51,783 nucleotides of DNA from Teratosphaeria epicoccoides (lineage: Eukaryota > Ascomycota > Dothideomycetes > Mycosphaerellales > Teratosphaeriaceae). Below the pieces are notes generated by a model that searched no databases, was not told the DNA's origin, and worked only from the letters and a program-made list of their open reading frames with translations. Made by a program: the position numbers and the translations under genes. Location: NCBI GenBank assembly GCA_021401465.1, contig JADDMT010000170.1:1-51783 (forward strand). The letters are read 5' to 3'. Below are positions 10,151 to 20,110 of this stretch, one piece after another; the first letter of the stretch is position 1, and each line of letters starts with the position of its first letter.

Positions 10151-10771
10151 GGAGTGGATACAGACAAGGTTCCCATCTAGTGTGCGGTACGCATAGCCTG
10201 AGAAAGCGCAAAAGAGCCATGTAAAGCTATCATGGGAGGCGCCCGGGCGCCTGGCGTTTGTGGGGTTGGTATGGAAGTCAGTAGATACGATGGGCGGGTT
10301 TATGATCGTGTTATCTTCAATCCTTTCTCTCGAGGCCTTCTCAATTGGCACCGAACGAAACACGAGAAATGCTGGTAGGTCTAGCACCATTCTCGATAAC
10401 TCTTGCCCGTACCGATCGTTGGGAAGGCCATCTCTGCTTCGCTCGGCACCGTCTTTGTCGAGTCCAACAATGCCTTGTGGCTTTTTCTCGAGACTGAAAT
10501 AGCTCGGGTTCATTCATATCGCCACGGCTCCTGAATGCGACAAAGGCCATCAGCTAGGAACAAGGCCGAACACTCACTCTATATCATCCTTCGAAATCGC
10601 GCTGTATGTACGTCTCTTCGATCACTGCGTCTTGACTGTTTCAAACAGACTGCGCATTCCCACATTTACGATTTCACTTACTACAAACGTCTGGTACGTT
10701 TAGCTATTCGCACCTTTTACGCACCCTTCACAGCCGGAAGAGATTAGGCAATCTCTTTGAAAGTCACGGCG
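10151..10771. other. Intergenic region upstream of the HMG-box gene
   Basis: No gene recognised. A minus-strand frame at 10052-10513 overlaps the end of fibrillarin and has no recognisable motif, so I treat it as chance. The part after about 10560 is pyrimidine-rich and probably 5' UTR/promoter of the HMG-box gene. Confidence 0.5.
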
Positions 10772-12646
10772 ATGTCTGACTTCAACCTTACCGCCCAGTT
10801 CCCTGGCGCATACGACAATCAGGAGCAGGTCTCCAACAGCTACGATGGGCTCACCACTGACGATGGCTTCAGCGATGTGGACTTACAAAACATTGGATGG
10901 GAGACGACGAGTCAAGCTCCCATGAACCAGCTGTATGACACTGGCGCTATGCAGTACGACCAAGTGCCAATGCAGATGCCGAATGCGATGTCCATGCAGC
11001 AACAGCAGGTCCTGATGCCAACAACTACGCCAGCTACCATGCCACAGCGACTATGGCATCCGGACCATGGCTACTACTACCCAGCCCCGCCACCACCAGG
11101 TATGCCGACTATGGATATGTCGAACATGCCGCCACAGCAGCAGATGATGGCGTCGGGGACGCCTCAAGAAGGCTACATACCGATCCAACCGCCGCAAATG
11201 GGTCCGCAGCAGGTAGGTGGATTCTACGGCTTCGCTCCTCAGCCGATCCATCCTATGCAGCAATCAGTCGCGCGGCTTGAACGCACAGCTAACACGAAGA
11301 CGAAGCAGACTCGGGGTCAAAAGCGCGGCTGGACTATTGGTTCTCAGAGTTTCTTGGAAGATAATCATGGAGAAGACCCGGCGCCACGGCCTAGGAAGCG
11401 GGCACGGGGAACGAAGCGACCTGCACCGCCTGCGGACGACGATGATGGTGACGAAGACTATGTCGACGGATCAGGGCCTTCCCGCAAGGACAGACTGAAG
11501 CCAGGCTCCATCTACCAAACGTGTGTCTGCAACTTTCCGTCTGCCGCGGAAAAGCAAGAACATATCAAGCGCCCTAGAAACGCCTTCATGATCTACCGCA
11601 CCCAGAATCACAAGCAGATCGCTCGTCAGTACAAAACATACAGCAAGAACGGCGGCATTCTGAACACCAATGTCTCCAGGATTGCGGGAGATTTGTGGCG
11701 CGCCGAGTCGCCAGAGGTCAGAGCCCGATATCACGAATATGCACGTCTCGAGACGGAGCAACATAGGCGTGATCATCCGGACTACGTGTACAGGCCGAGG
11801 AAGAAGGGAGGGGACATGAGGGATGACCCGAACTTTGGCCGGCCTGGGTGTACTTGTGGTGCTTACCTCAAGAATATGGCAAAGTACAAGGGCTTACCGA
11901 TTCCAGGCGAGAGAGAGCCGATCTATGTTTCGGATTCGCCGGAGGATCAGATGGCGGCGACTTCGACTAATGGCTCTGGGGCGCCTGAGGCTCCACCAAT
12001 GTTTGCTCCTCAACAGCAACAGGCAACTGGCTGGAACGAGGATGCGGAACTTGCAAGTCTGCGGGCCCAGGTCGATACTTACGCGCAGCAGCAGCAACAA
12101 CAGCAACGGCAGCAGTCGTTCAATTTCGACTTCAATGCCGTCGACCCAGCGTCGCTCCGCCGCCGCTCTAGCACGAGATCTGGGCTGGCCTACGGTGCCA
12201 CTGACGTCTTGGAGGAGCTTTTCCCGAACGCGCGGCCCCCTGCCGCACCGATCGCAGCGGAGCCAGAAGTCGAGAGGACAAGGAGACGCCCGTCCCCGAT
12301 CAGCACTCCTTACTCGAGTCCTCCTGCACACAACAGGCGCTCAAGACGACAGAGCTCGCTCGGGCTTGGAGAGCTGAATAGCACGGTTGATCTGAGCGAG
12401 TTCGATGACATGATGCAAGACGAGTTCTTTGCGGATTTCATCCAGCCGTCGCGCAGGAACAGCTCGATCTCTGGTGGAAGACGAGCGTCGGGTGCCAGAC
12501 TGTCGTTGGGTGAGAGTGCGAGAAGAGTGAGTAGCACGAAGGATGAGAGTCCGCCAAAGACGCTCAGGAGATCTCCAAGGCATGCTGGTACGTCGGCGGA
12601 GAGTGCTGCGGGTGCGCCAAGGAGGTCGGCAAGGCTGTCGGGATAG
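10772..12646 (+). CDS. HMG-box DNA-binding protein (fungal MATA_HMG-like)
   Basis: Single-exon gene of 624 residues. The frame opens at a TTG at 10757, but the first ATG is 10772 (MSDFNLTAQFPG), which I take as start. The N-terminal 230 residues are Gln/Pro/Met-rich. A basic patch (RPRKRARGTKR) precedes the HMG box at about residues 266-345 (HIKRPRNAFMIYRTQNHK, RIAGDLWRAESPEVRARYHE). The box is flanked by two CxC pairs, TCVC at about residue 251 and GCTCG at about 359. The C-terminal half has a Gln run and Ser/Arg-rich low-complexity sequence. The box resembles Ste11/MAT-type sequence-specific HMG factors, but length and context do not fit MAT1-2-1. Likely a nuclear transcription regulator; target unknown. 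Confidence 0.85.
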   Translation: MSDFNLTAQFPGAYDNQEQVSNSYDGLTTDDGFSDVDLQNIGWETTSQAPMNQLYDTGAMQYDQVPMQMPNAMSMQQQQVLMPTTTPATMPQRLWHPDHGYYYPAPPPPGMPTMDMSNMPPQQQMMASGTPQEGYIPIQPPQMGPQQVGGFYGFAPQPIHPMQQSVARLERTANTKTKQTRGQKRGWTIGSQSFLEDNHGEDPAPRPRKRARGTKRPAPPADDDDGDEDYVDGSGPSRKDRLKPGSIYQTCVCNFPSAAEKQEHIKRPRNAFMIYRTQNHKQIARQYKTYSKNGGILNTNVSRIAGDLWRAESPEVRARYHEYARLETEQHRRDHPDYVYRPRKKGGDMRDDPNFGRPGCTCGAYLKNMAKYKGLPIPGEREPIYVSDSPEDQMAATSTNGSGAPEAPPMFAPQQQQATGWNEDAELASLRAQVDTYAQQQQQQQRQQSFNFDFNAVDPASLRRRSSTRSGLAYGATDVLEELFPNARPPAAPIAAEPEVERTRRRPSPISTPYSSPPAHNRRSRRQSSLGLGELNSTVDLSEFDDMMQDEFFADFIQPSRRNSSISGGRRASGARLSLGESARRVSSTKDESPPKTLRRSPRHAGTSAESAAGAPRRSARLSG

Positions 12647-13168
12647 GTGAGCTTTGGCGATGAAGGTAAGTGAATTTCTGTCTGTTCGAGCGCTGAGCAT
12701 TTGGTTTGTCAGGTATTTATGGGCATTGAATGCCTGACCAATGAAAAGGATTCGCATCAAGTTTTTTCACTTCTTTCTTGTTCTGTATCTTCAGAGTGGT
12801 CGTTCCATCACGAGATTGGCAGGGCGTCTTCGGGACATTGTTGCTGTTGGCTTGCAGTCCTGGAAATGGCGCAATTGCCCTATCGCGCATGATCGCCAAT
12901 CTGGAGTCGTCAGCCTCTCTACTGCATCAGATACATCGCGTGAGTTGTGGAGATGACTCTTGACAGCGGACAAGGCGTGATCGCTCGACACTCTGTCGCC
13001 ATGCATTGGACGATCCAGGGTCCGGTCTCAGCAGCTCTACTAGTACGGCTACAAGCAAGACATGACATGCAATTGCTACGGTTCAGAGTTTACACACTGC
13101 CGTGAAACAGACCCCAAGATACTGATACACTAGTGACACTACTTTGTTTCCGGTTCTCAGGTTTCAGG
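12647..13168. other. Intergenic region
   Basis: No gene recognised; only short overlapping frames. The last part probably holds the promoter and 5' UTR of the monooxygenase gene. CAG just before its ATG (TTTCAGG) could be a leader-intron acceptor. Confidence 0.45.
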
Positions 13169-14326
13169 ATGCCGGTCGAATTCATCAGTCTTGCTTTCCC
13201 CAATGCATCCACAGAACTCAACCCAGTCCCAGGTGCCCAACCTGTCGACCCAGACTTCCTGAAACGCTACGCTCGTACCTTGGACGAGTATGGCTTCGAT
13301 TACACTTTGCAGCCATACGACTCTGGCGGCGCGGATCCGTGGACAATGGGCGCGACCATTGGCGCCGCGACGGAGAATCTAAAAGTCATCATCGCCGTGC
13401 GACCCAACACCGTCTATCCCACCTGGGCCGCAAAGTCTCTCGCCACCTTGGACCAGCTCACCAAAGGCCGTGCCGTCGTGCACTTCATCGCTGGCGGGAG
13501 CGACCAGGAGCAAGCGCGCGAAGGTGATTTCCTCAGCAAAGAGGACCGCTACGGCCGCCTGGAAGAGTACATAAAGATCCTGCGTCGCGCGTGGGAGAGT
13601 GCGGAGCCTTTCGATTGGAATGGGAAGTTCTACCAGTTCAGGAACTTCTCCAACCGCATCCGTCCGGTCAATCATGGGTATATCCCCATCTCTGTTGGCG
13701 GCTCGTCTCCTGAAGCCTACCGCGTCGGCGGATCCTTGGCAGACATCTTTGGCCTCTGGGGTGAACCGTTGAAGGAGACCAAGGAGCAGATTGACAGGAT
13801 CTACGTCGAGGCTGAGAAAGCTGGACGTAAAGACAAGCCCAGGATTTGGGTGACGTTCCGTCCTATCGTTGCAGAGACCGAGGAGTTGGCTTGGGCCAAG
13901 GCGGGGAGGACGCTTGAAGCGTTGAAGACGCACCGTGACCAGGGTCTGTTCGCCAAGAACCCGCCGGGCAACCAGGAGCCGCAGAACGCTGGGTCTCGGC
14001 GCCTGCTCGAGATCGCCAGGAAAGGCGAGGTGCAGGATCGCGGGCTCTGGTACCCCACCGTGACGGCCACGAATGCCCGAGGTGCGTCGACGGCTCTGGT
14101 GGGCACGCCGCAGATCGTCGCGGATTCGATCCTTGATTACGTGGATCTTGGATGTGACTTGATTTCGATCCGTGGGTATGACAATTTCAACGACGCGGTG
14201 CAGTATGGACGGGAGATTTTGCCGCTTGTGCGCAAGCAGTTGAAGGAAGGTAGGAAGGCGGAGGAGAGGGTGGTGCCCAAGGTCGTGGATCAGACGCATG
14301 ACGGGGTTGTGAGGGATGGGTCTTGA
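13169..14326 (+). CDS. FMNH2-dependent alkanesulfonate monooxygenase-like (SsuD, luciferase family)
   Basis: 385 residues, close to the 381 of bacterial SsuD. The frame opens earlier at a non-ATG codon; ATG at 13169 (MPVEFISLAFP) is the likely start. It follows SsuD along its length: PVDPDFLKRYARTLDEYGFD, VIIAVRPNTVYPTWAAKS, ATLDQLTKGRAVVHFIAGGS, DRYGRLEEYI, ISVGGSSPEAYRV, LWGEPLKE and GASTALVGTPQIVADSI. The family cleaves C1-C? sulfonates to aldehyde and sulfite with reduced flavin, giving access to organic sulfur. No flavin reductase gene is seen nearby. It is convergent with the lipase gene, 123 bp apart. Substrate is inferred from family only; other luciferase-family monooxygenases in fungi act on other compounds. 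Confidence 0.88.
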   Translation: MPVEFISLAFPNASTELNPVPGAQPVDPDFLKRYARTLDEYGFDYTLQPYDSGGADPWTMGATIGAATENLKVIIAVRPNTVYPTWAAKSLATLDQLTKGRAVVHFIAGGSDQEQAREGDFLSKEDRYGRLEEYIKILRRAWESAEPFDWNGKFYQFRNFSNRIRPVNHGYIPISVGGSSPEAYRVGGSLADIFGLWGEPLKETKEQIDRIYVEAEKAGRKDKPRIWVTFRPIVAETEELAWAKAGRTLEALKTHRDQGLFAKNPPGNQEPQNAGSRRLLEIARKGEVQDRGLWYPTVTATNARGASTALVGTPQIVADSILDYVDLGCDLISIRGYDNFNDAVQYGREILPLVRKQLKEGRKAEERVVPKVVDQTHDGVVRDGS

Positions 14327-14449
14327 AGTGGCTGTCGTAGATGTATATATCCACATATGCAGCTAGTTGTGCATTGTCATGATGCTGATCAATGCGAAAG
14401 AATTTGCCCGAAAAGGTGGTGCTCCAGACACTTGCAAGAATGCAACCAG

Positions 14450-16011
14450 TCAACTGTCAGATCCAGACCCGAAGATATCTGCGAACACGGCCGCCACCTC
14501 TGCTCCAAATGCCTTGATCACGTCCCAGCTCAGCACAGAGACTTCGACGTCCTTGTGCGTGCACTCGCCCGGATTCTCGAGCGGTGCGCCCTGTATCCGA
14601 TCCTCGAGCCACTCGAAAGCGCCTGCGCTTCCAGCCAAAGCTTCGTCGACGTGTCCACCATTGTTGTTGACGTAGTACTCGATCGTGACACCCTGTTTAC
14701 AGAACTGGTCGACCAGGGCTGTGACATCCGCGACAGGCGCCACTGTGTCGCCTTTCGCTTGGTAGACGTACATCGGGCCGGTGGGCGTGCCGTGCTGGCC
14801 CATGATCCCAGATTTGCCGGCCGCGGCGGTGAAAGCAGGGAGCTTCACCATGTCCACGCCGATGTCGAAGTAGTCCCAGACTGCCTTGCCTTTGCCCATG
14901 TCGGAGGCTTGCCCTTGGGACGCATTGCCAATCGTACGGAACTCGGCTGCTTTGGATGGGATGAGGTGTTGGTCGATGGCGGCTGCTAGGTCTGGATAGG
15001 CGCGGGAGAGACCGGTGATTCCTGAGAATGAAAGACCGGAAAAGTGGCCGCCATCGCCAATGAGCAGAATCGAATCAGTCAGGTTGGAGATGACGCCGCC
15101 GATGGCTAGGCCGGAGAATTGGAGCTCAGGAGCGTATGTTGGCTGCAGCTCGGCAGCCCATTCCGTAGCGATGGTGCCGCCCGAGTATCCCCACGCAGCA
15201 AGGATGGCATTCGGGTCGAGGCCGGTCATACTCGCGGTTTTGTAGACTGCACGTATGGCGTCAAGGGTGGCGTAGCCAGAGATCAAGCCTTCGGTGAAAC
15301 GCGAGTCGAGTCCCTCGTAGTCTGCTGTGACGACGTACCAGCCTTTTTGGAGCTCAGCTGTGATCTGGAATCTACTGTCAGCAATAGCATTCAGGTGTCA
15401 AGGGCATCGACAGGACAATGTTGGGCTTACGAAGATGATGTCGTCAATCTCCGTAACGTTGGTTCCGGCCTGGAAGCCATACGAAGGCACGTAGTCGACG
15501 CTTGCGGTGTCGTAAGAGCACTGGTGAGACAGGAGTGCCTTCGGGTTGGCATTGTCTGGGACGAAAAGAGACAACATCGCAGCGACTGGCTCACCATTTG
15601 TGTTGGTCGTTCGGTACAGCATCTGGTAGAAAGCCTTGAGCGAGATGCTTGGGATGCCCTTGGCGAGGCCAGACAATTGGGCCCCGACCTGTCGCGTTCG
15701 TATAACATCGCCGGGTTTGTAGGATGAGATGTTCGGCGGCTGTCCGTAGAACTACATCGATGGTCAGTGCAAGCCGTGATCGTGACTTTGGAGTGAGAGC
15801 CAATGTCAAGTTTCGTAGCGCGCGGTCGAAGTGTCTACAGATGGCTTGCTCGGCCAAGATTCTGCACTCACTGCCCATCCGTCAGTCGCACCGTGATCAC
15901 ACCAGGACAGCTGGATGACCACATACCTGGGTCTTGAGAAGGCAAGAGAACGCCAGAAGCCATTGTTTTGGCAAGCAGCAGTGCGCCAAATCCTACTGCA
16001 AGCAGATTCAT
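14450..16011 (-). CDS. Secreted triacylglycerol lipase (fungal LIP family)
   Basis: Four minus-strand exons: 15927-16011, 15839-15870, 15431-15751, 14450-15364 (1353 nt, 450 residues). Exon 1 encodes a signal peptide (MNLLAVGFGALLLAKTMASG). Exon 2 is only 32 nt; it is needed to restore frame and its flanks have GT-AG ends and CTGAC branch-point-like words. Exon 3 starts FYGQPPNISSYKPGDVI, the usual family N-terminus. The nucleophile elbow is AWGYSGGTIATEW; the acid is probably in AKGDTVAPVADV and the histidine in NNNGGHVDEAL. Candida LIP1-10 and Aspergillus homologues are extracellular lipases with this layout. Ends at TGA 14450-14452, tail to tail with the monooxygenase gene. Confidence 0.9.
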
Positions 16012-16758
16012 CCTGTGCGTGCATAGGGGACGAGTCTGGACGGGATACTACATGTAAACGCATTATATTGGTGTGCCACTCACAAGAGACTTCAGTCAGT
16101 GTTTCATCCGTGGTTCGATTCCTTGGAGCGTGTGTGTTGCTTTTGTTCCATTATTGATGCATCTGACAGGGGGAGGGGGCTCCTTGCACAACGCTTTGGC
16201 TCCCAATGTCAAACGGCGCTGGGATGAATGCAATTCGGGTTGGGGGAGACGAAAAAGGCTCGATGAAGACATGTTCGCTAGGCGCCTCGTCAGCCAAGAT
16301 GAGCGGCGTAGTTAGTTGGCAGCGCCATGGATGATGGTGGGATCCGTCTCGGAGCGTGTTGCAGTAGTATTAGCGCTGTTCCCCGACACAGATTGTCATG
16401 ACCCGTCAAAATCATGCGATTCGACGTAGGTACGGGAGAGGTGAGATCGCTGATGAGAGGTGATTGGGAATATTCCAATGCTGATCAGCGAATCTCACGC
16501 TTCCAAGCTTCTTCCTCACACTTGATCACCTGTTTCGTCACAGGCCGCAATCATGATCCATCGCCGTCGTCGCCGTCGTCCAAGATCGAGCGAGACGATT
16601 GATCAAGATAACGATCGGCGCGTTCGCGATACATGAGGCCATCACGAGGCGACCCGTCACCCATATCGGCCGACGGACTGGTATAGGATTCCAGGCTGGG
16701 TTTGCATGCGAATGTTTGGGGGATTATGTTTCTGGACGCAACGACATTTACGCATCAT
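16012..16758. other. Intergenic region (lipase promoter and transporter 3' flank)
   Basis: No gene recognised. A GGTTCGATTCC word near 16111 resembles a tRNA B box but the flanks do not pair into a T stem. Confidence 0.5.
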
Positions 16759-18571
16759 CTACGCCTGCCGCCTCTTATTCTGCTCCCAGCGATGCGTCAA
16801 AAAGATCACACCAGCGATGACCAGTTCCGCGACAAAGCTACAGCAACTCCAAATGAAGCCCTTCCGAAACCTTGGAGCATCTTCCGCCGGGTATGTCAAC
16901 AGCGGCAGCCAAGCATTGACCGCGTAGCCCATCGCGTTCATGATGCCGAGAACAATCGTTCGCTCCTCTGTCATCGCGTCAGATCAGCTTGGGACCCATC
17001 ACAGGGTGACCGTCACAAGCTCACCAGCATCTGCACCACAGATCTCGTTGGCCCACGACATGCTCAGCGCGCCATAGGGAACTGCAGCCCGTGTGATCTC
17101 GTATGCGAACACTTTTGCGCCAGGCGCGACGTGCCATATCGCCAGGAGGACGGAGCCAAGCAAACCACACATCGAAGCAACCGACATCACTGTTGGCCGG
17201 TTGCGGAAGTAATCGGAGACCATAGCGAAGCCCACGGTGGAGACGAACTGGACGGCGTACTGGCTAGTGGGGATGATGTTCACCAGGGACTCGCTGTACC
17301 CTTCGGACTTGAGCCACAAGGAGAAGGGGTTGACGGAAGAGGATGGGGCCTACGAGCGGTCAGCCTGGGTTGATCGTCCTAAGCAGATTGACTCTCCTAC
17401 CGTGTTGATGAAGATGATATAGAGGAGAGTGAGTAGATACACATGCCATCTTCCAAAGATGCGTTTCCAAGCGCTCCATCCAAGCCGAGAGCGGCGTGCT
17501 CTGCCGATGTCGTCCATGCGCTGTTGCGCCAACACGATCTGGTCTTTGCTGAGGTAGAAGGCCCTCGAGTTCTCCGGCAGGTCCGGTATCAGGAAGTAGC
17601 CCGCGCAAGCGATCGGTGCACTGATGACGCCGTCCATCTGCGAAGAGTCAGCACGATCTGACATTCGAAGCAGGCTAGAAGTGCAGCTGACGATGAACAA
17701 CCACTTCCACCCGGCCAACCCAGCCACACCGTCGAGGGACAGCAGGCCGGCCTGCAGGTAGCCTGAGAACATGCCGGCAATCGCACTCGAGGCGTGGAAA
17801 ATGCATGCGCGCTTGCCCAATTCCGATGGCTTATACCATGAGCCCAGAATCATATGGGCTGCCGCTAGAAGCAATAGACAACTTGTCAGTGAATGTCGCA
17901 AGAGATATCGGGCTTTGACGATGTCATCAGTCTAGCCGTTGAGTGCTCATATATGCTTCCACAGCTGTCTGATCGATCGACGGCGTTGGCAGACGTCGCA
18001 GTCATCATCCACTTGATCGATGCAAGCACCGGGCGGAGTTGTGCCCCTCGCTTTACTCACGGTAGAAGATGCTCTCCACCAAGCCAACGAAGAACCGGAT
18101 GGCGACAGTCTGGTCCGAAGTGTGTGCAGCGGCGATGCAGAACGTCAACACTGTCCAAACCAGCTCGCATGAAGGAATCCATATCGATGGCCGGACTTTG
18201 GTGAGAATGACTTGCGAGGGCAGTTGACCGACAACATAGCCGCAAGTCCAGGCCACATCGATGATGTTGAGTTGGTTCTTGTTCATGTCGAGGTCTTCCT
18301 TCATGCCGGAAACGTAGGCGTTGCTGATGTTTGTCTGGTCCAGATTTTTGATGAAGTATCCCAGGGACAGAATGACGAGGACGGAGACGTCCAGCCGGTG
18401 AACGAACAGGCGCTCCTCTTTCGATCTCCCTGGGTCGTAGTCCCAAAAGTACGACCACCACGGGACCTTTGGTTTGCCATTCGCGTTCAGGGAGACAGTG
18501 TCGATCGGAATCTCGTCGGCGCGGACATTGTCGACGACTCTGGCCTTGTCGGGGATGTGTCTGTCAAGCAT
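16759..18571 (-). CDS. MFS transporter of the allantoate permease/pantothenate (Fen2/Liz1) group
   Basis: Five minus-strand exons: 18061-18571, 17692-17864, 17401-17637, 17025-17349, 16759-16967 (1455 nt, 484 residues). Start chosen at MLDRHIPDK because the frame above it is untypical. The N-terminal cytosolic part ends in WDYDPGRSKEERLFVHRLD, followed by GYFIKNLDQTNISNAYVSGM, the signature of this anion:cation symporter group (Fen2, Liz1, Dal5, Seo1, Tna1). Exon joins restore FYPAAHMILGSWYKPSELG and INTAPSSSVNPFSLW. Twelve membrane segments are plausible. The 54-nt intron 17638-17691 is in frame and has no stop; I call it an intron because relatives read directly through ...LFI-DGVIS. Substrate could be pantothenate, another carboxylate or an organosulfur compound; not decidable here. 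Confidence 0.88.
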
Positions 18572-20110
18572 GGCAATGGGAAGATTGTCAGAGGGTTTTC
18601 CGATTAGATACAAAGTAATCAGCGCCGCTGCTGTAGATGTCCTGCCTGCGGTAGTGATGTAGTCGAGAGGAGTGTGTTGGCAATGGCTCGAACGACACTC
18701 GCGGGGAGCACGCCATTCGCGCCGCCCGAGGTGTGGATGCTGGCGTATGCAGACAACATGGAGCACGCGATCTGAGCCAGCTCTGCTCGCGAAGAAGAGC
18801 TGCCAACGTGGGATATGATCAATGCCGTCCGCCCTTTGAGCAGCGCACTGTGACCCGAGGAGGAGTCCGGCACTAGCATCGTCTTGTCATCGTACAACAT
18901 GCCGGCGTGCTTGTGTCAGATGCGATGATGCGGTCAGTGTTTCCCGCCTGTTGCTGCAACAATGACACTGTAACGACAACAACATGAATAATGAATGGGT
19001 GGAGCTCGGATGGTGAGTACAGTAGGGAGCTTGAGCACGCCATTGCTCGCACAAGGCAGGCCGCACGTACCATTCAGGTACCGCTTCATGTGATGATCAA
19101 GGTGGAGTCAATCATGCAATGATCGTCGTGAAGGCAGCGCAGACACAGCACGATTCCCGACTCGACACGGCAGCTGCAGGCATCGATCTGAGCAATCATG
19201 TGGGTCCCTGTGCAAAGGTGGTAGAACAGATGGGACCACTGATCACATCTTGACGATTGAGCTGGCGTTGATTACTGGGCTTCGAACAGTCTGTATAGAG
19301 GCAAAAGTCAAGCATCTGAGAAGCTCTCGCCGGCCTTCAGGCGGATGATCGACGGCAAATCCATTCCACGCCGTGCATGTCTTGCTTCACCGATATCTCA
19401 CATCGAGCGAAGTCACGCCTCTCGTGCGTGCGCATCCCGTGACCGGGTGGGAATGCGGTATGATGGATACGTCGCCCGAGCCGTGACCAGTCGTATCATC
19501 GGGCTCGACCGGGGCGAAAGCGATGTGAGCTTGGATCACCCGTGCAAGATGTTCGAGGAGACTAATAATAACGTTGACATCCAGGTCAGATATTGGGCTC
19601 GAGAAGTGCCCACAGGGGAGGCAAGCTCTCGGCCTGGCGGGCCCCCGGAGACATTGGACAGGGTGTCGCTGTTCTATCCGCATGGCTTGCATGCGGATGC
19701 CAGGGTTTTCGCACTGGGGGGAAGTGCTGCTACGCCTTCGCTATGCGGTCGTGTCCGGGGCGCCGTCCACGCCCCGGCCGCTCTTTCGGCACATGTCAAG
19801 TCCAAGGACCCCCGGGAAGAACCTTCACGGTCGAGTCTCTAGCTCGTACCAGATTATCATTACTCCATGTACCATCCAATGGCAGACTCAGCCCAACGCC
19901 CCCGTGCATCCGGGCAGAACTTGGAAGCATATACATGTAGGATGACCCCGGTAGCGCTCGGTGCCACTTCCCGTCACATTATCACATCGGACTCACACAA
20001 CCGTGACATCGCCACCAGCACGATGGCCTCGACAGAAACTCGCTCTGCATGCGCTCGAACAGCGTCCACAGTGCCGTGCCGTGCCGCGCGACTGACAGCA
20101 TCGTTTGGCC
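18572..20110. other. Long intergenic region
   Basis: No gene supported in about 1.5 kb. A minus-strand ATG frame of 93 codons (18619-18900) and a plus-strand frame of 165 codons (19345-19842) are open, but neither shows a domain or natural composition. The divergent promoters of the transporter and the regulator must lie here. Confidence 0.45.

Noticed and set aside
10052..10513. 153-codon minus-strand frame overlapping the fibrillarin 3' end
   Set aside because: Overlaps a certain gene in antisense and shows no motif.
10757..10771. Upstream start of the HMG-box frame
   Set aside because: The codon at 10757 is TTG; the first ATG is 10772. The same reasoning moved starts at 13133, 20105 and 36496.
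10772..12646. HMG-box gene as a mating-type (MAT1-2) locus
   Set aside because: The protein is far longer than MAT1-2-1, and no APN2, SLA2 or other MAT neighbour is present.
13379..14356. 325-codon minus-strand frame opposite the SsuD-like gene
   Set aside because: Shadow frame: no motif, His/Arg-rich composition, and the plus strand has a full-length family match.
16100..16135. tRNA B-box-like word GGTTCGATTCC
   Set aside because: Flanking bases do not form a T stem and no A box, acceptor stem or anticodon arm lies at the right distance. Similar words near 31611 and 42592 fail for the same reason.
19345..19842. 165-codon plus-strand frame in the transporter-regulator intergenic region
   Set aside because: No domain, signal peptide or natural composition; nothing supports expression.
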